Origin: Candidatus Rokuibacteriota bacterium
Lineage (GTDB): Bacteria; Methylomirabilota; Methylomirabilia; Rokubacteriales; CSP1-6
NCBI GenBank assembly: GCA_016188005.1
Contig: JACPIQ010000076.1
Coordinates: 1 to 51,861, forward strand
DNA length: 51,861 nt
Reading direction: 5' to 3'
The notes beneath the pieces were generated by a model, which did no database searches, had not been told where the DNA came from, and saw only the letters and a program-made list of their open reading frames with translations. A program made the translations under genes and the position numbers. Of the stretch, positions 1-8,045 are shown piece by piece. How positions within the stretch are numbered: the first letter of the stretch is position 1; every line of letters begins with the position of its first letter.

Positions 1-285
1 CCACGGGTCGTTCGTGACGAGCACATCGCCGGGGCGGAGCGACGCGCCCGGATACACTCTGAGCACGTTCTTGAGGGTGGAGTGCAGCGCGCCGATGTGA
101 CTGGGATTGCCGTGGGAGGCCTGGACCAGCATGTCGCCACACGGATCGCAGATCGCGCAGGAGTAATCGTGGGCATCGCGCACGATCATGGAGAACGACG
201 TCCGGACGAGGGCGGCGGCGACCTCGTCCGCGATGCCGGACAGCCGGCGCCAGAAGACCTCGAGGTCGAGCGCATCCGCCTTCAT
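1..285 (-). CDS. hyuB: Hydantoinase B/oxoprolinase subunit, N-terminal part (runs off window)
   Basis: N-terminal 95 codons of a HyuB-family subunit; the rest lies beyond the window edge. HyuB works with HyuA as an ATP-dependent cyclic-amide hydrolase, or as a carboxylase subunit in acetone/acetophenone-carboxylase relatives. The visible part shows the family's opening (F-W-R-R-L, then V-R-T-S-F-S) and ends in the conserved VLVTNDPW motif. The start ATG overlaps the stop of the upstream hyuA as ATGA, so the two are translationally coupled. Substrate cannot be inferred. Confidence 0.9.
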   Translation of the reverse strand, partial: MKADALDLEVFWRRLSGIADEVAAALVRTSFSMIVRDAHDYSCAICDPCGDMLVQASHGNPSHIGALHSTLKNVLRVYPGASLRPGDVLVTNDPW

Positions 286-2387
286 CGTCCGGCTCCTGCG
301 AAGTGGAGGTGGAGGTTGCCGTGCCGGTCGACGCTGATGTGCCCGGGGTAGGGGAGGACGGTCGTCGACTCCTCCTCCTCGACGATGCACGGGGCGTCGA
401 GCTGGGTCCCGGGACCGAGCGCGTGGCGCTTCGCGACGCGGAACGGCACGAATGCGTGGCTCAGCGGATCGTAGGCGGGGCGACGAACCGCCTCCCGATC
501 GGCGCCGCGCGGGCGCTGGCCCTCCAGCGCCGCCGTGTCGAGACCGACGAGGGGACGCCGCGCCGCCAGCCGGACGTTGATGATCTCCCGCTCGACGCCG
601 ACGAGGATGCGCCCGTAGAGCCGCTCGTACACACGGTCGAATGCCCCGGCGATATCGGCGCGGGCGGGCTGAGCGCCGTTCAGGGGAACCGACACGTCGT
701 ATCCTTGACCCACGTAGCGCATGTCCAGGCTCACGTCCCAGTCGGTCTGGGGCAAGTCGCGGACCTCGAGGAAGTGCATCGCCTCCTCGAGGAGGTTGGC
801 GATGAGCTTCTCGAGGGTCACGGCATCGAGCTCGGACAGCGGGACCTTGTAGGTGCGAACGGCCTCGTAGATCATCGGCGCCGTCAGGAACGACAGCGCG
901 GAGAAGAGCCCGGGCGAGACGGGGACGATGACGTGTCGGATTCCCAGCTTCCACGCGAGGCCGGCGGCGTGGACCGGGCCTGCGCCGCCGAACGCCACCA
1001 GGGTGTAGGCGGCGGGCTCTTCCGCCTTCTCGGCGAAGTGAACGCGAGCGGCGGCGGCCATGTTCTCGTTCACAAGGTCGTGCATCGCCCAGGCGGCGCC
1101 CGGGGTCGCGAGGCCGAGCGGGGTGGCGATCGACGTCTCGATCGCCGTCCTCGCCGCATCCACGTCGAGCGCCATCCGACCGCCGAGGAAGCTCGCGGGG
1201 CTGAGGTACCCGAGGACGAGGTCGGCGTCGGTCACCGTCGGCGCCGTCCCCCCGCGCCCGTAGCACGCCGGACCGGGATCTGCCCCCGCGCTCTCGGGCC
1301 CGACGCCGAGCATTCCGATCGCGTTCCGGGACGCGATGGAGCCGCCGCCGGCGCCGATCTCCAGCAGGTCGACGACGGGGACCCGAAGGGCGATGCCGCT
1401 GCCCTTCTTGAACCTCGCCTCTCGCGCGATCTCGAACTCGTGTGCGCGTGAGAGCCGGCCGTCGTGGACGAGGCAGGCCTTGGCCGTGGTGCCGCCCATG
1501 TCGAACGAGAGGACGCGGTCCAGGCCCAGGCGCCGCGCCAGCACCTCGGCACCCATCGCGCCCGCCGCCGGCCCCGACTCCGCCACCCTGATGGGATACT
1601 CGGCAGCCAGAGCGCTCGAGGTCAGCCCGCCGTTCGAGAGGACGATGTAGAGGCGGCCCCCGAACCCGCGCTGCCGCAGTCGTTCCTCGACCTTTCCCAG
1701 GTAGGCCGCCATCAGCGGCTTGACGTAGGCGTTCGCGACCGCGGTCGACGTCCGCTCGTACTCGCCGATCTCGGGCAGGAGCTGGCTGGACACGGTCAGG
1801 GCGACGTCAGGGAGCGCCGCCCGGAGCACGTCGGCGGCAAGCTGCTCGTGGGTCGGGTTCGTATACGAGTGCAGGAACGAGATCGCGACCGACGCGATGT
1901 TCTCCGCGCCGAGCTTCTCGATCGCCTCGTCAAGGCTCTCCGCCGCGAGGGGGACGTGGATCTCGCCGTCACTGAGGATCCGCTCGCGCACCTCGATCCG
2001 CCACCGCCGGGGGACCAGGGGCTTCGGGTAGGTGATGAAGATGTCGTGCATGTCATAGCGTCGCTCGCGAGCGATCTCGAGGATGTCGCGGAATCCGGCG
2101 GTCGTCAGGAGCGCGGTGCGGCTGCCCTTCCGCTCGATGATCGCGTTGCACGCGAGGGTCGTGGCGTGCAGGAGCACGGCGGTCCTGGCCGGGAGCCGTG
2201 GAATCGCCGAGACCAGCTCGTCCACGCCACGCAGGAAGCCTTCCGAGGGGTCCTGAGGGGTCGTGAGGAGCTTGAAGACCCGGAGGCCCGAGCCACCGGG
2301 GTCCCACACGACGATGTCGGTGAAGGTGCCGCCGATGTCGCATCCCACGACACACGGGTTGCCCTGGCCGTCGCCGATCGTCGCCAC
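282..2387 (-). CDS. hyuA: Hydantoinase A/oxoprolinase subunit (HyuA)
   Basis: About 701 residues, normal for HyuA. The N-terminal actin-like ATP site is visible (CDIGGTFTDIVVWD near residue 14), then the second phosphate loop (SFDMGGTTAKACL) and the glycine-rich GAGGGSIA segment with the PACYGRGG motif. It binds ATP and acts with HyuB to open a lactam, hydantoin or similar ring. Two GTG starts are possible. The one used lies 9 nt after a GGAGGA ribosome site; the other, 9 nt upstream at 2396, overlaps the iclR stop as GTGA but sits directly on that ribosome site. It follows the IclR regulator and precedes hyuB, so it is probably the regulator's target. A frame open further upstream (to 2885) only shadows iclR. 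Confidence 0.92.
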   Translation of the reverse strand: MATIGDGQGNPCVVGCDIGGTFTDIVVWDPGGSGLRVFKLLTTPQDPSEGFLRGVDELVSAIPRLPARTAVLLHATTLACNAIIERKGSRTALLTTAGFRDILEIARERRYDMHDIFITYPKPLVPRRWRIEVRERILSDGEIHVPLAAESLDEAIEKLGAENIASVAISFLHSYTNPTHEQLAADVLRAALPDVALTVSSQLLPEIGEYERTSTAVANAYVKPLMAAYLGKVEERLRQRGFGGRLYIVLSNGGLTSSALAAEYPIRVAESGPAAGAMGAEVLARRLGLDRVLSFDMGGTTAKACLVHDGRLSRAHEFEIAREARFKKGSGIALRVPVVDLLEIGAGGGSIASRNAIGMLGVGPESAGADPGPACYGRGGTAPTVTDADLVLGYLSPASFLGGRMALDVDAARTAIETSIATPLGLATPGAAWAMHDLVNENMAAAARVHFAEKAEEPAAYTLVAFGGAGPVHAAGLAWKLGIRHVIVPVSPGLFSALSFLTAPMIYEAVRTYKVPLSELDAVTLEKLIANLLEEAMHFLEVRDLPQTDWDVSLDMRYVGQGYDVSVPLNGAQPARADIAGAFDRVYERLYGRILVGVEREIINVRLAARRPLVGLDTAALEGQRPRGADREAVRRPAYDPLSHAFVPFRVAKRHALGPGTQLDAPCIVEEEESTTVLPYPGHISVDRHGNLHLHFAGAGR

Positions 2388-2392
2388 GGTTG

Positions 2393-3226
2393 TCACTCCT
2401 CCGCCGGGGTTGTTGGCACGGCGAGCGGCGGGGTCTTGCGTCGCAGAGCGCCTCCGTCGCCCTCGCTGAGCGGGAGCGAGACGGCGAGGGGACGGATCTC
2501 GCGCACGATGAGCGACGCGTACTGCGCCATGACCTCGCGGGTGAAGCGCGACTCCGGCCCGTGAACGCTGAGGGCCGCGACGACGGACCCGCTGACGTCG
2601 GACACCGGCACGCTCACCGCGAAGGCGCCCGAGATGTACTCCCCGAACGACGTTGCGTAGCCATCGGACCGGATCCGGTCGAGCTCTTCGCGCAGCCGGA
2701 CGAGGGAGAGCTCGACGCCGTCCTCCGCCGCTTTCCGCGCGAGCCCCTCCAGCACGCTGGTCTGTTCCGGCTCGGGGATGAAGGCGAGCAGGACCTTGCT
2801 CGGCGCGCCGACGTGCAGGGGTGCGCGCGTGCCGATGCCGGCCCGGTAGCCGATCGGCTGCAGGGTCTCGAGCTCGGCGACACACAACCGCTCCAGGCCG
2901 ACACGGACGTGGAGGGCGACGGTTTCCGCCGTCTGCTTCCAGATCCGGTGGAGCGGATCGCGAAGGGCCTCGGCGATGTGGCGGTGGCGGCGGAGGAGCT
3001 GGCCGGCCAGCAACACCATCCGCGCGCCCACGGAGTAGCCGCCGCTGCCGGTCCGCGTCACCATCCCGGCGCGGCCCATCGTCTCCAGGAGCCGGCTGAC
3101 GGTCGCCTTGTGGAGATGCAAGCGCTCGGAGAGCTCGACGAGCCTGAAGTCCCGGTCCCCGAGCGTGACGAGGATGTCGATCGCCCGATCGACTGCACGG
3201 ACGGTCCGCGGGTTAATGGGTTTCAC
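2393..3226 (-). CDS. IclR-family transcriptional regulator
   Basis: 277 residues, typical for IclR. The N-terminal winged helix-turn-helix spans about residues 14-65, with a recognition helix HKATVSRLLETM at 39-50. The C-terminal effector domain spans about 85-255 (GAPSKVLLAF, FGEYISGAFAVSVPV). It starts with GTG because an in-frame TAG lies 9 nt upstream and there is no ATG before the middle of the DNA-binding domain. It is first in a leftward operon with hyuA and hyuB and probably controls them and itself. A 19-bp direct repeat overlaps its start. The C-terminal tail (about 20 residues, Pro/Thr-rich) is not part of the family domain. Confidence 0.93.
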   Translation of the reverse strand: MKPINPRTVRAVDRAIDILVTLGDRDFRLVELSERLHLHKATVSRLLETMGRAGMVTRTGSGGYSVGARMVLLAGQLLRRHRHIAEALRDPLHRIWKQTAETVALHVRVGLERLCVAELETLQPIGYRAGIGTRAPLHVGAPSKVLLAFIPEPEQTSVLEGLARKAAEDGVELSLVRLREELDRIRSDGYATSFGEYISGAFAVSVPVSDVSGSVVAALSVHGPESRFTREVMAQYASLIVREIRPLAVSLPLSEGDGGALRRKTPPLAVPTTPAEE

Positions 3227-3259
3227 GGTGCGCTATTGAGTCTCACAATGCGCAACTGA
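3221..3259 (-). promoter_or_regulatory. Tandem 19-bp repeat at the iclR start, probable autoregulatory operator
   Basis: Two copies of a 19-bp sequence lie with a 20-bp period (3221-3239 and 3241-3259), matching at 14 of 19 positions and sharing TCAC, TGCGC and TGA. The same stretch reads as an imperfect inverted repeat TGCGC-t-ATTG / CAATGCGCA. It overlaps the regulator's start codon and untranslated leader, where autorepressors commonly bind. No good sigma70 promoter is visible beside it. Function is inferred. Confidence 0.45.
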
Positions 3260-3388
3260 CGACAATCAGCTGTTTGCAGGGTTTTCGTGACCCAAAGTCC
3301 CCAGCCTCAAGAGGCGGGCAGCGATCCCTGCGCCCACGCCCGCTGGCAGGAAGCGGTGAACCGACGCGGGTCGGGTCCGGCTCGTCGA

Positions 3389-4135
3389 TCAGTCGGGGAG
3401 GGGGCTACGGAAGGGCTGCGGGGGCAGCTGGGGCCGGCCCGGGCGGGCCGTCGGCTCCCCCGAGGGCTCGAACACCTCGCGCTCGGCGCGCCGCTTCAGG
3501 TTCGCGAGCTGGCGCGTCTGCATGATCCAGTGCGCGGGCTCCCAGAAGAGCAGGTCCGCGATCAACTGCAGGAGCCGCGGACGAGCGGAGGCGTAGCCGC
3601 TGACCACGAGCCGCGTACGCCTCTCGGGCAATTCTTTCAGCTGGAAGCCCCACAGGGCGTCGATGTAGAAGGGCGGCCGCGGCCCCGCAGTGTCGAAGGG
3701 GCGCCCGCCTCGCAGGTTGATCGGCGCTCGCAACCCAAGAAAGCGCTCCGGGTCGAGCGCTGCGACTTCGAACCAGGTGCTGCCGCTCGGCGTTGACGCC
3801 AGGCGGCCCCCCACCGCCAAGTCCTGCCACTCGGGGTGGATCCGCTCGGCGCTCGGGACGCGACCGTTGTCGAGCCGATCCCAGCTGTACCAGCCGGCCC
3901 GATCGCAGCCCATCTGTACGAGCCACGGCCACACACGTGACGGTGGAGCGTTGATCGTCACGGCCATCGTCGCGCCGCGCTGGCCGCCGGGAACCAGGTC
4001 TGCACCCGGATACGGCGCCCGCACCTCCTCGTCCGAGGCGCCCCACCGAAGGATGCGGGGCCGTATGGCGACCGCGTAGGCCCCGGCCGAGAAGGCGAGC
4101 AGCGCGACGATCCGGCGAGCGTCTGTCACGGCCAC
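3389..4135 (-). CDS. SRPBCC-fold (polyketide cyclase/START-like) membrane-anchored protein
   Basis: About 248 residues. An N-terminal hydrophobic stretch (IVALLAFSAGAYAVAI) could anchor or export it. The body has the SRPBCC pattern: an opening strand (ATMAVTINAPPSRVWPWLVQMG), the WYSWDRLDN segment common in this subgroup, and a long C-terminal helix (PAHWIMQTRQLANLKRRAE). Such proteins bind hydrophobic ligands; the ligand is unknown. The start is uncertain: GTG codons at 4135 and 4129 are the first after the upstream gene's stop, neither with a strong ribosome site. The reading frame remains open to 4228 but would overlap the upstream gene. The proline-rich tail is probably disordered. Confidence 0.75.
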   Translation of the reverse strand: MAVTDARRIVALLAFSAGAYAVAIRPRILRWGASDEEVRAPYPGADLVPGGQRGATMAVTINAPPSRVWPWLVQMGCDRAGWYSWDRLDNGRVPSAERIHPEWQDLAVGGRLASTPSGSTWFEVAALDPERFLGLRAPINLRGGRPFDTAGPRPPFYIDALWGFQLKELPERRTRLVVSGYASARPRLLQLIADLLFWEPAHWIMQTRQLANLKRRAEREVFEPSGEPTARPGRPQLPPQPFRSPLPD

Positions 4136-4151
4136 AGCCGAGGGGGTACCG

Positions 4152-4547
4152 TCAGCGGCAGCCGGCGGGCGGTGTGCCCGGACCCCGGCGGGGCACGAGG
4201 GTGCAGGCGAACGTGGCCGGCTGCTCACGGTACCGGTCGAGGGTGGCCCGCAGCCGGGCCAGCGTCCGGTCCCGCTTCGCCAGGCCGATCCCGTAGATGG
4301 CCATGTCGTTGACCAGGCGGGTGTAGAAGATGTGCGGGGCGTCGCCGCCGCTGCCTATGCAGGGCGACGGCTTCTGGGCCACGCGCAGGAGCGGGCCGAA
4401 GGCCGTCACGTATTCGGCCAGGATGGGCGCGTCCCGGAGGTCACCCGGCACCTCGGGGAAGCGCGCGAGGAACTCGTCCACGGTCATCGGCGCGCAGCCC
4501 GTGCGAGTCCGCTCCCCGAGGTCCCGCGACAGGCGGATCTGAACCAT
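4152..4547 (-). CDS. Hypothetical protein, 131 aa
   Basis: I do not recognise a family. Third codon positions are strongly GC, as in the neighbours, and the gene sits 16 nt before the SRPBCC gene on the same strand, so it is probably real and co-transcribed. No signal peptide or membrane segment is apparent. A second ATG (MTVDEFLARFPEVPG) lies about 20 codons in and could be the true start. The sequence TATACT ends 7 nt before the first ATG, which would put a transcription start on the ATG itself, but there is no convincing -35, so this is weak. Confidence 0.55.
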   Translation of the reverse strand: MVQIRLSRDLGERTRTGCAPMTVDEFLARFPEVPGDLRDAPILAEYVTAFGPLLRVAQKPSPCIGSGGDAPHIFYTRLVNDMAIYGIGLAKRDRTLARLRATLDRYREQPATFACTLVPRRGPGTPPAGCR

Positions 4548-4894
4548 CGCGCCCAGTATAGCCCCGTCCGCGGCCGGCGCCTATCCGCGCCGGCGCCGGA
4601 GGTGGCGCGCCGCGGCGTCGTGGGCCGGCAAGGGGCGTGCCGAGGAAGGTCCCGGCCGGGGTGCAGGGGCGACGGGGACTTGCGCGGCGGCATGGCCGGC
4701 GCTGCCCGTCTCGGCGGCACGCGGCGCCGGGTGCCTCTTCCGCATGCAGGCGCCTCGCGGCTTCCCCCCCTGCAGCCAGGACCCTTGACCGGCTCGTCCG
4801 TTGACGCCAGATGGCGCCATGAGCTCCGGGGGAATATTCTGGAATAGGTGTAAATGATGTGGGGTCGACGCTCGTCCAAGGCGGTGGTGGACCC
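4548..4894. other. Divergent intergenic region, no gene seen
   Basis: About 350 bases between the leftward hypothetical gene and the rightward secreted-protein gene. The half near 4830-4860 is locally AT-richer (GGAATATTC, then GGTGTAAATGATG) and probably holds the promoter of the rightward pair, but no clear -35/-10 pair stands out. The remainder is very GC-rich; short frames in it show no recognisable protein. Confidence 0.4.
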
Positions 4895-5254
4895 ATGAAG
4901 AAGGTACTGCTGGTCCTGCTCCTGGTGGTTGGAGTCCTGGCGTTGACCGTCACACCCGGCGACGCACACGGTCGCTGGCGTGGGGGCGTCTTCATCGGCG
5001 TAGGTCCCTACTGGGCTCCGCACCCGTACTGGTGGTACCCGCCGCCGTACTACGCCTACCCGACCTACGTCTATCCGCCGCCCACCGTGGTGGTCGAACA
5101 GCCGCCCGTGTACGTGGAACAGCAGCCGGCGCCGCCGGCAGCTCCCCCGGCGCCTCCCGCGTACTGGTACTACTGCCCGAGCGCCAAGGCCTACTATCCC
5201 ACTGCGCCGGGCTGTCCGGAGGAATGGGTGAAGGTCCCGGAGCGGCCGCGGTGA
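4895..5254 (+). CDS. Secreted Tyr/Pro-rich small protein
   Basis: 119 residues with a clear signal peptide (MKKVLLVLLLVVGVLALTV, cleavage probably after GDAHG or nearby). The mature part is rich in Pro, Tyr and Trp (HPYWWYPPPYYAYPTYVYPP), followed by a Pro/Ala stretch. It ends in the pattern YYCPSAKAYYPTAPGCPEEW, with two cysteines likely disulfide-bonded; this ending is common in small envelope proteins of proteobacteria and related groups. Function is unknown, probably envelope-associated. An ATG 36 nt upstream is in frame, but only this start gives a normal signal peptide. The stop overlaps the next gene's start (TGATG). Confidence 0.85.
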   Translation: MKKVLLVLLLVVGVLALTVTPGDAHGRWRGGVFIGVGPYWAPHPYWWYPPPYYAYPTYVYPPPTVVVEQPPVYVEQQPAPPAAPPAPPAYWYYCPSAKAYYPTAPGCPEEWVKVPERPR

Positions 5255-5826
5255 TGACCGGGTCCCTCGTGCGCCCTGCTGCGCCCGCGATGCTTGTCGG
5301 GTTGCTGCTCGTGACCGGCTGCGCCACCATTCCGAGCGGCCCGAGCGTCATGGTCTTGCCGGGCACCAGCAAGAACTTCGACCAGTTCCAGACGGATGAT
5401 GCGGTGTGCCGCCAGTGGGCCTCCCAGCAGACCGGGACCACCGCCGAGAAGGCCTCCACGCAAAGCACCCTGGCGGGGGCCGCCATCGGGACGGTGGTGG
5501 GTGCCGCCGCGGGCGCCGCCCTCGGGGCGGCGGCCGGCAACCCGGGCGTGGGAGCGGCCGCCGGGGCCGGGGTCGGCTTGCTCGGGGGAACCGCGGTCGG
5601 CGCCGGCCGTGCCGAGGCCTATGGCGGCTCGGTGCAGCGCCGTTACGATCAGAGCTACATCCAGTGCATGTACGCCAAGGGCCATCAGGTCCCGGTCGCC
5701 CGCGGGTCGCGCGTGCAGCAGCCGGCAGCGCCCCCGCCGCCGCCCCCGCCGGCACCTCCGGCCGCGGTGCCTCCGGGCACGCCGCCGCCGCCCCCCGGGC
5801 CGCCTCCGCCCCCGCCCCCCCGCTAG
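5254..5826 (+). CDS. Glycine-zipper outer-membrane lipoprotein
   Basis: 190 residues. The signal peptide ends in the lipobox LVTGC, predicting lipidation on Cys. A central glycine zipper (about residues 70-120: repeated GAAAGAALGAAAG and GVGAAAGAGVGLLGG) is followed by the family's YDQSYIQCMYAKGHQVP segment, then a Pro-rich tail of about 35 residues ending at the stop. Glycine-zipper lipoproteins sit in the outer membrane and can form membrane-inserted helices; the exact role is unknown. It starts in a TGATG overlap with the preceding secreted-protein gene, so the two are co-translated. A GTG 3 nt earlier is an alternative start. Confidence 0.85.
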   Translation: MTGSLVRPAAPAMLVGLLLVTGCATIPSGPSVMVLPGTSKNFDQFQTDDAVCRQWASQQTGTTAEKASTQSTLAGAAIGTVVGAAAGAALGAAAGNPGVGAAAGAGVGLLGGTAVGAGRAEAYGGSVQRRYDQSYIQCMYAKGHQVPVARGSRVQQPAAPPPPPPPAPPAAVPPGTPPPPPGPPPPPPPR

Positions 5827-5848
5827 GCCTCCGCCTCCGGCTGCCTAG
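5823..5848. terminator. Shared hairpin spanning two convergent stop codons
   Basis: CTAGGC and GCCTAG form a 6-bp perfect stem around a 14-nt loop. The left arm contains the TAG of the rightward lipoprotein and the right arm contains the TAG of the leftward dioxygenase. Position suggests a bidirectional terminator, but there is no T-run on either side. Confidence 0.35.
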
Positions 5849-6540
5849 GCGATGCCCTGGCCGCCGCGGTGCGTATCGGAACGATGACCGCGCACCTGGC
5901 GAAGCGGGAAGATCTGGCGCCCGGAGCGGACTCGCCCGGTGAGGTCCAGCACGAAGTCGAACGTCGCAAGCTTGCTTTCGGGCCCGTCCTGGAGCTTCAC
6001 CACGAGATCCTTGTCGAAGATCGGGTCCCGCTGGTTGCTCGGCTCGCCGGGAAGGTAGAGCTGGGTCGTGAGGACTGGACGGTTCGGCGCCTGGACCTTC
6101 ACGTGGAAGTGGCGCGTGCGGCCGGGATAGGCCCCGGGCACGATCGTGTCGAGCCGGTAACGGCCCTGGTCGTCGGTGAGCTGGTGACCGCGCAGCCGGT
6201 AGCCGGCATTGTCATAGTCGCCGCGGTCGTCCGCGTGCCAGAAGTCGATCAGCGCGCCCGGGACGGGCTTGCAGTCGGTGGACAGGACCCGCCCGGATAC
6301 GACGATCCTCCTTCCGGTGACACCGGGCTCCAGAAACGATGTCCGCCGTGGCGAGTGCGGCTTGAAGAACGGCCCGGCCGTCTGCCTGGGTGTGGGGCCT
6401 GTGCCCTCACCGCAGGCCGGAGTCGGTCTGAGCGGCTGCGCCCGGGCCATCGACGCCAGCGCCCCGCCAAGCGCCAGCACGCCCGGCACTGCGGCGGTGA
6501 CTCTCAGGAAATGTCGACGCGACGTGCTCTTTCTGGTCAT
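5845..6540 (-). CDS. Tat-exported intradiol ring-cleavage dioxygenase
   Basis: 231 residues. A twin-arginine signal (SRRHFLR, residues 7-13, then a hydrophobic stretch to about 34) predicts folded export. The rest matches the intradiol dioxygenase fold (protocatechuate/catechol dioxygenase type). The likely Fe(III) ligands are visible: Tyr109 in WHADDRGDY, Tyr138 in the YPGR motif, and His144/His146 in RHFHVKV. These enzymes cleave catechols between the hydroxyls with O2. It is a small, stand-alone secreted type, not a two-subunit PcaGH. No pathway genes are adjacent, so the substrate is open. Confidence 0.88.
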   Translation of the reverse strand: MTRKSTSRRHFLRVTAAVPGVLALGGALASMARAQPLRPTPACGEGTGPTPRQTAGPFFKPHSPRRTSFLEPGVTGRRIVVSGRVLSTDCKPVPGALIDFWHADDRGDYDNAGYRLRGHQLTDDQGRYRLDTIVPGAYPGRTRHFHVKVQAPNRPVLTTQLYLPGEPSNQRDPIFDKDLVVKLQDGPESKLATFDFVLDLTGRVRSGRQIFPLRQVRGHRSDTHRGGQGIA

Positions 6541-6687
6541 GAGAGGACTCCTCTCCCGTTTGCTCGGTCGATCCCGCTCCAGTGAACGCGGGGTCGGCCT
6601 GTCACATCGAGCTCATCGTACTCCGTGATCATCCGCCCGGACGCGGCAGGCACCTGATCCGCCCACTATCCAAGCATCGGCCATGGA

Positions 6688-6760
6688 CGTATGTAGTCGT
6701 CTTTTAACGTATATATAGAAACTCCTACAAAAACCGATCGGCAATGGTATATTCCATGGT
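6688..6760 (+). promoter_or_regulatory. AT-rich promoter-like island before the zinc-ribbon gene
   Basis: A short run (TTTTAACGTATATATAGAAA around 6702-6721) is far more AT-rich than anything nearby and lies about 25 nt before the first ATG of the small gene. TATATA is a plausible -10; a matching -35 is not evident. ACGTAT occurs twice in it. Confidence 0.35.
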
Positions 6761-6962
6761 GATGGACCTTCGGCAGGTCGCTGAGCAACCAGACGGGCCG
6801 ACGCGACGCTGCCCGGTGTGCCGGGCGAAGGTCGTCGTGAGGCATCCGGACGGTGTCGTCATTCACAACGCGATTCTCAAGATCGACTCGACCGGACGGG
6901 TCGACGCGAAGTGCGCGCACTGCAAGGCCTGGGTGGAGGTGCCCTTGCGTTACGTCGGGTGA
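6744..6962 (+). CDS. Small two-CxxC zinc-ribbon protein
   Basis: 72 residues with paired cysteines at 23/26 (CPVC) and 57/60 (CAHC), a simple zinc ribbon. The arrangement recalls Com-like or other small nucleic-acid-binding ribbons, but that is a resemblance only. Three ATG codons lie close together (codons 1, 5 and 7); none has a strong ribosome site, so the first is used. It is followed by a strong stem-loop, so it is probably transcribed apart from the next operon. Confidence 0.7.
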   Translation: MVYSMVMDLRQVAEQPDGPTRRCPVCRAKVVVRHPDGVVIHNAILKIDSTGRVDAKCAHCKAWVEVPLRYVG

Positions 6963-6977
6963 GGCGGTCCCCGCAAA

Positions 6978-7068
6978 GGCGACAGTCGAAGCCGAAAGAC
7001 ACAAGCCGGGAGGATGGGCGTCGGGCGCGCCCGCCTCCCGGCTTGTCGTCTCAGGGAGCGACGTCGCC
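6978..7068 (+). ncRNA. Structured leader or terminator before the ATP-grasp operon
   Basis: A 13-bp perfect stem (ACAAGCCGGGAGG at 7001-7013 with its complement at 7034-7046) closes a 20-nt loop that holds a further GGGCG/CGCCC pairing. An outer pairing GGCGAC (6978-6983) with GTCGCC (7063-7068) brackets it, ending 14 nt before the next start codon. There is no U-run, so it is not a classic intrinsic terminator. It may be a transcript end for the zinc-ribbon gene or a cis-acting leader. Confidence 0.45.
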
Positions 7069-7082
7069 ACCGGAGCAGAGTC

Positions 7083-8045
7083 ATGCGTATCGAGCGTTCC
7101 ACACCGATCGGCATTCTCGACGAGCACCCGGAGTGGTCGTCCCGGCTGCTCGCCGAGCTCCAGCACCGCCGGCTCCCCTTCGAGAAGATCGACCACTCGA
7201 ACCACGCCTTCGACCCCCAGGATCGGAGCCGGCGATACGCGGTCATCGTGAACCGCACGAGCCCGTCCTCCCACCGGCGGGGGCACGGCGGCGTCCTCTT
7301 CTACGCCGAGGCGCTCTTGAGCCATTACGAGGCGATCGGCGTGCCCGTCATCAATCCCGTGGCGGCCTGGCGCTTCGAGAAGTCCAAGGCGCTCCAGGTG
7401 GGGCTCTTCGAGCGCCTCGGCCTCCGCTATCCACGCGCGGTCGTCGTGAACCATCGCGACCAGATGCGCAAGGTGAGCGAGGGCCTGCGCTTCCCGCTCC
7501 TCGCCAAGCCCAACGTCGGCGGGTCCGGCGCGCTGATCGAGCGCTTCGACTCACGCGCCGAGCTCGAGGCGCGCGCCGACGCGGTCGACCTCGGGCCCGA
7601 CGGCACCGCCCTGCTCCAGGAGTACATCGAGCCGGAGGCCGGCGCCATCGTCCGGGTGGAGGTGATGGACGGCCGCTATCTCTATGCGATCCGGATCGTG
7701 CGGGCTGCGGCCGACTTCAATCTGTGCCCCGCCGACATCTGCCAGGGTCCCGACGAGCCCCCCGCTTCCGATCTCGGGACGTGCCCGGTCGAGGCGAAGC
7801 CGGGGCTCACCGTGACGCGCTACGATGCCCCGCCGACGGTGATCGATCAGGTGCTCGCGCTCACGCGTGCGGCGTCCATCGATATCGGCGGCGTGGAGTA
7901 CCTCGTGGGACGCGCCGACGGGCAGGTCTATTTCTACGACGTCAACGCCACCTCGAACTTCGTCGCCAACGCGGCCAGCGTGCTGGGGTTCGACCCCTTC
8001 CCGCTCTTCGCGGACTACATCGAAAGGAGAGCGTCATGGCACTGA
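7083..8045 (+). CDS. ATP-grasp ligase (RimK/glutathione-synthase-like)
   Basis: 320 residues. The central ATP-grasp region includes the lysine-containing strand (FPLLAKPNVGGSG), the hinge acidic residues (LLQEYIEPEAGA), and the C-terminal metal/phosphate segment ending in YFYDVNATSNFV with its Asp/Asn pair. Such enzymes join a carboxylate to an amine, thiol or similar via an acyl phosphate. Substrate is unknown. The start follows a GGAG site and a strong hairpin leader. Its last 10 nt overlap the peroxiredoxin gene, and carbonic anhydrase follows, so the three form an operon. A biotin-carboxylase-type role is less likely given its size. Confidence 0.85.
   Translation: MRIERSTPIGILDEHPEWSSRLLAELQHRRLPFEKIDHSNHAFDPQDRSRRYAVIVNRTSPSSHRRGHGGVLFYAEALLSHYEAIGVPVINPVAAWRFEKSKALQVGLFERLGLRYPRAVVVNHRDQMRKVSEGLRFPLLAKPNVGGSGALIERFDSRAELEARADAVDLGPDGTALLQEYIEPEAGAIVRVEVMDGRYLYAIRIVRAAADFNLCPADICQGPDEPPASDLGTCPVEAKPGLTVTRYDAPPTVIDQVLALTRAASIDIGGVEYLVGRADGQVYFYDVNATSNFVANAASVLGFDPFPLFADYIERRASWH

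Noticed and set aside
6744-6962. Zinc ribbon as evidence of a Mu-like prophage (Com homologue)
   Set aside because: No phage genes or attachment sites are nearby and two-CxxC ribbons are too generic.
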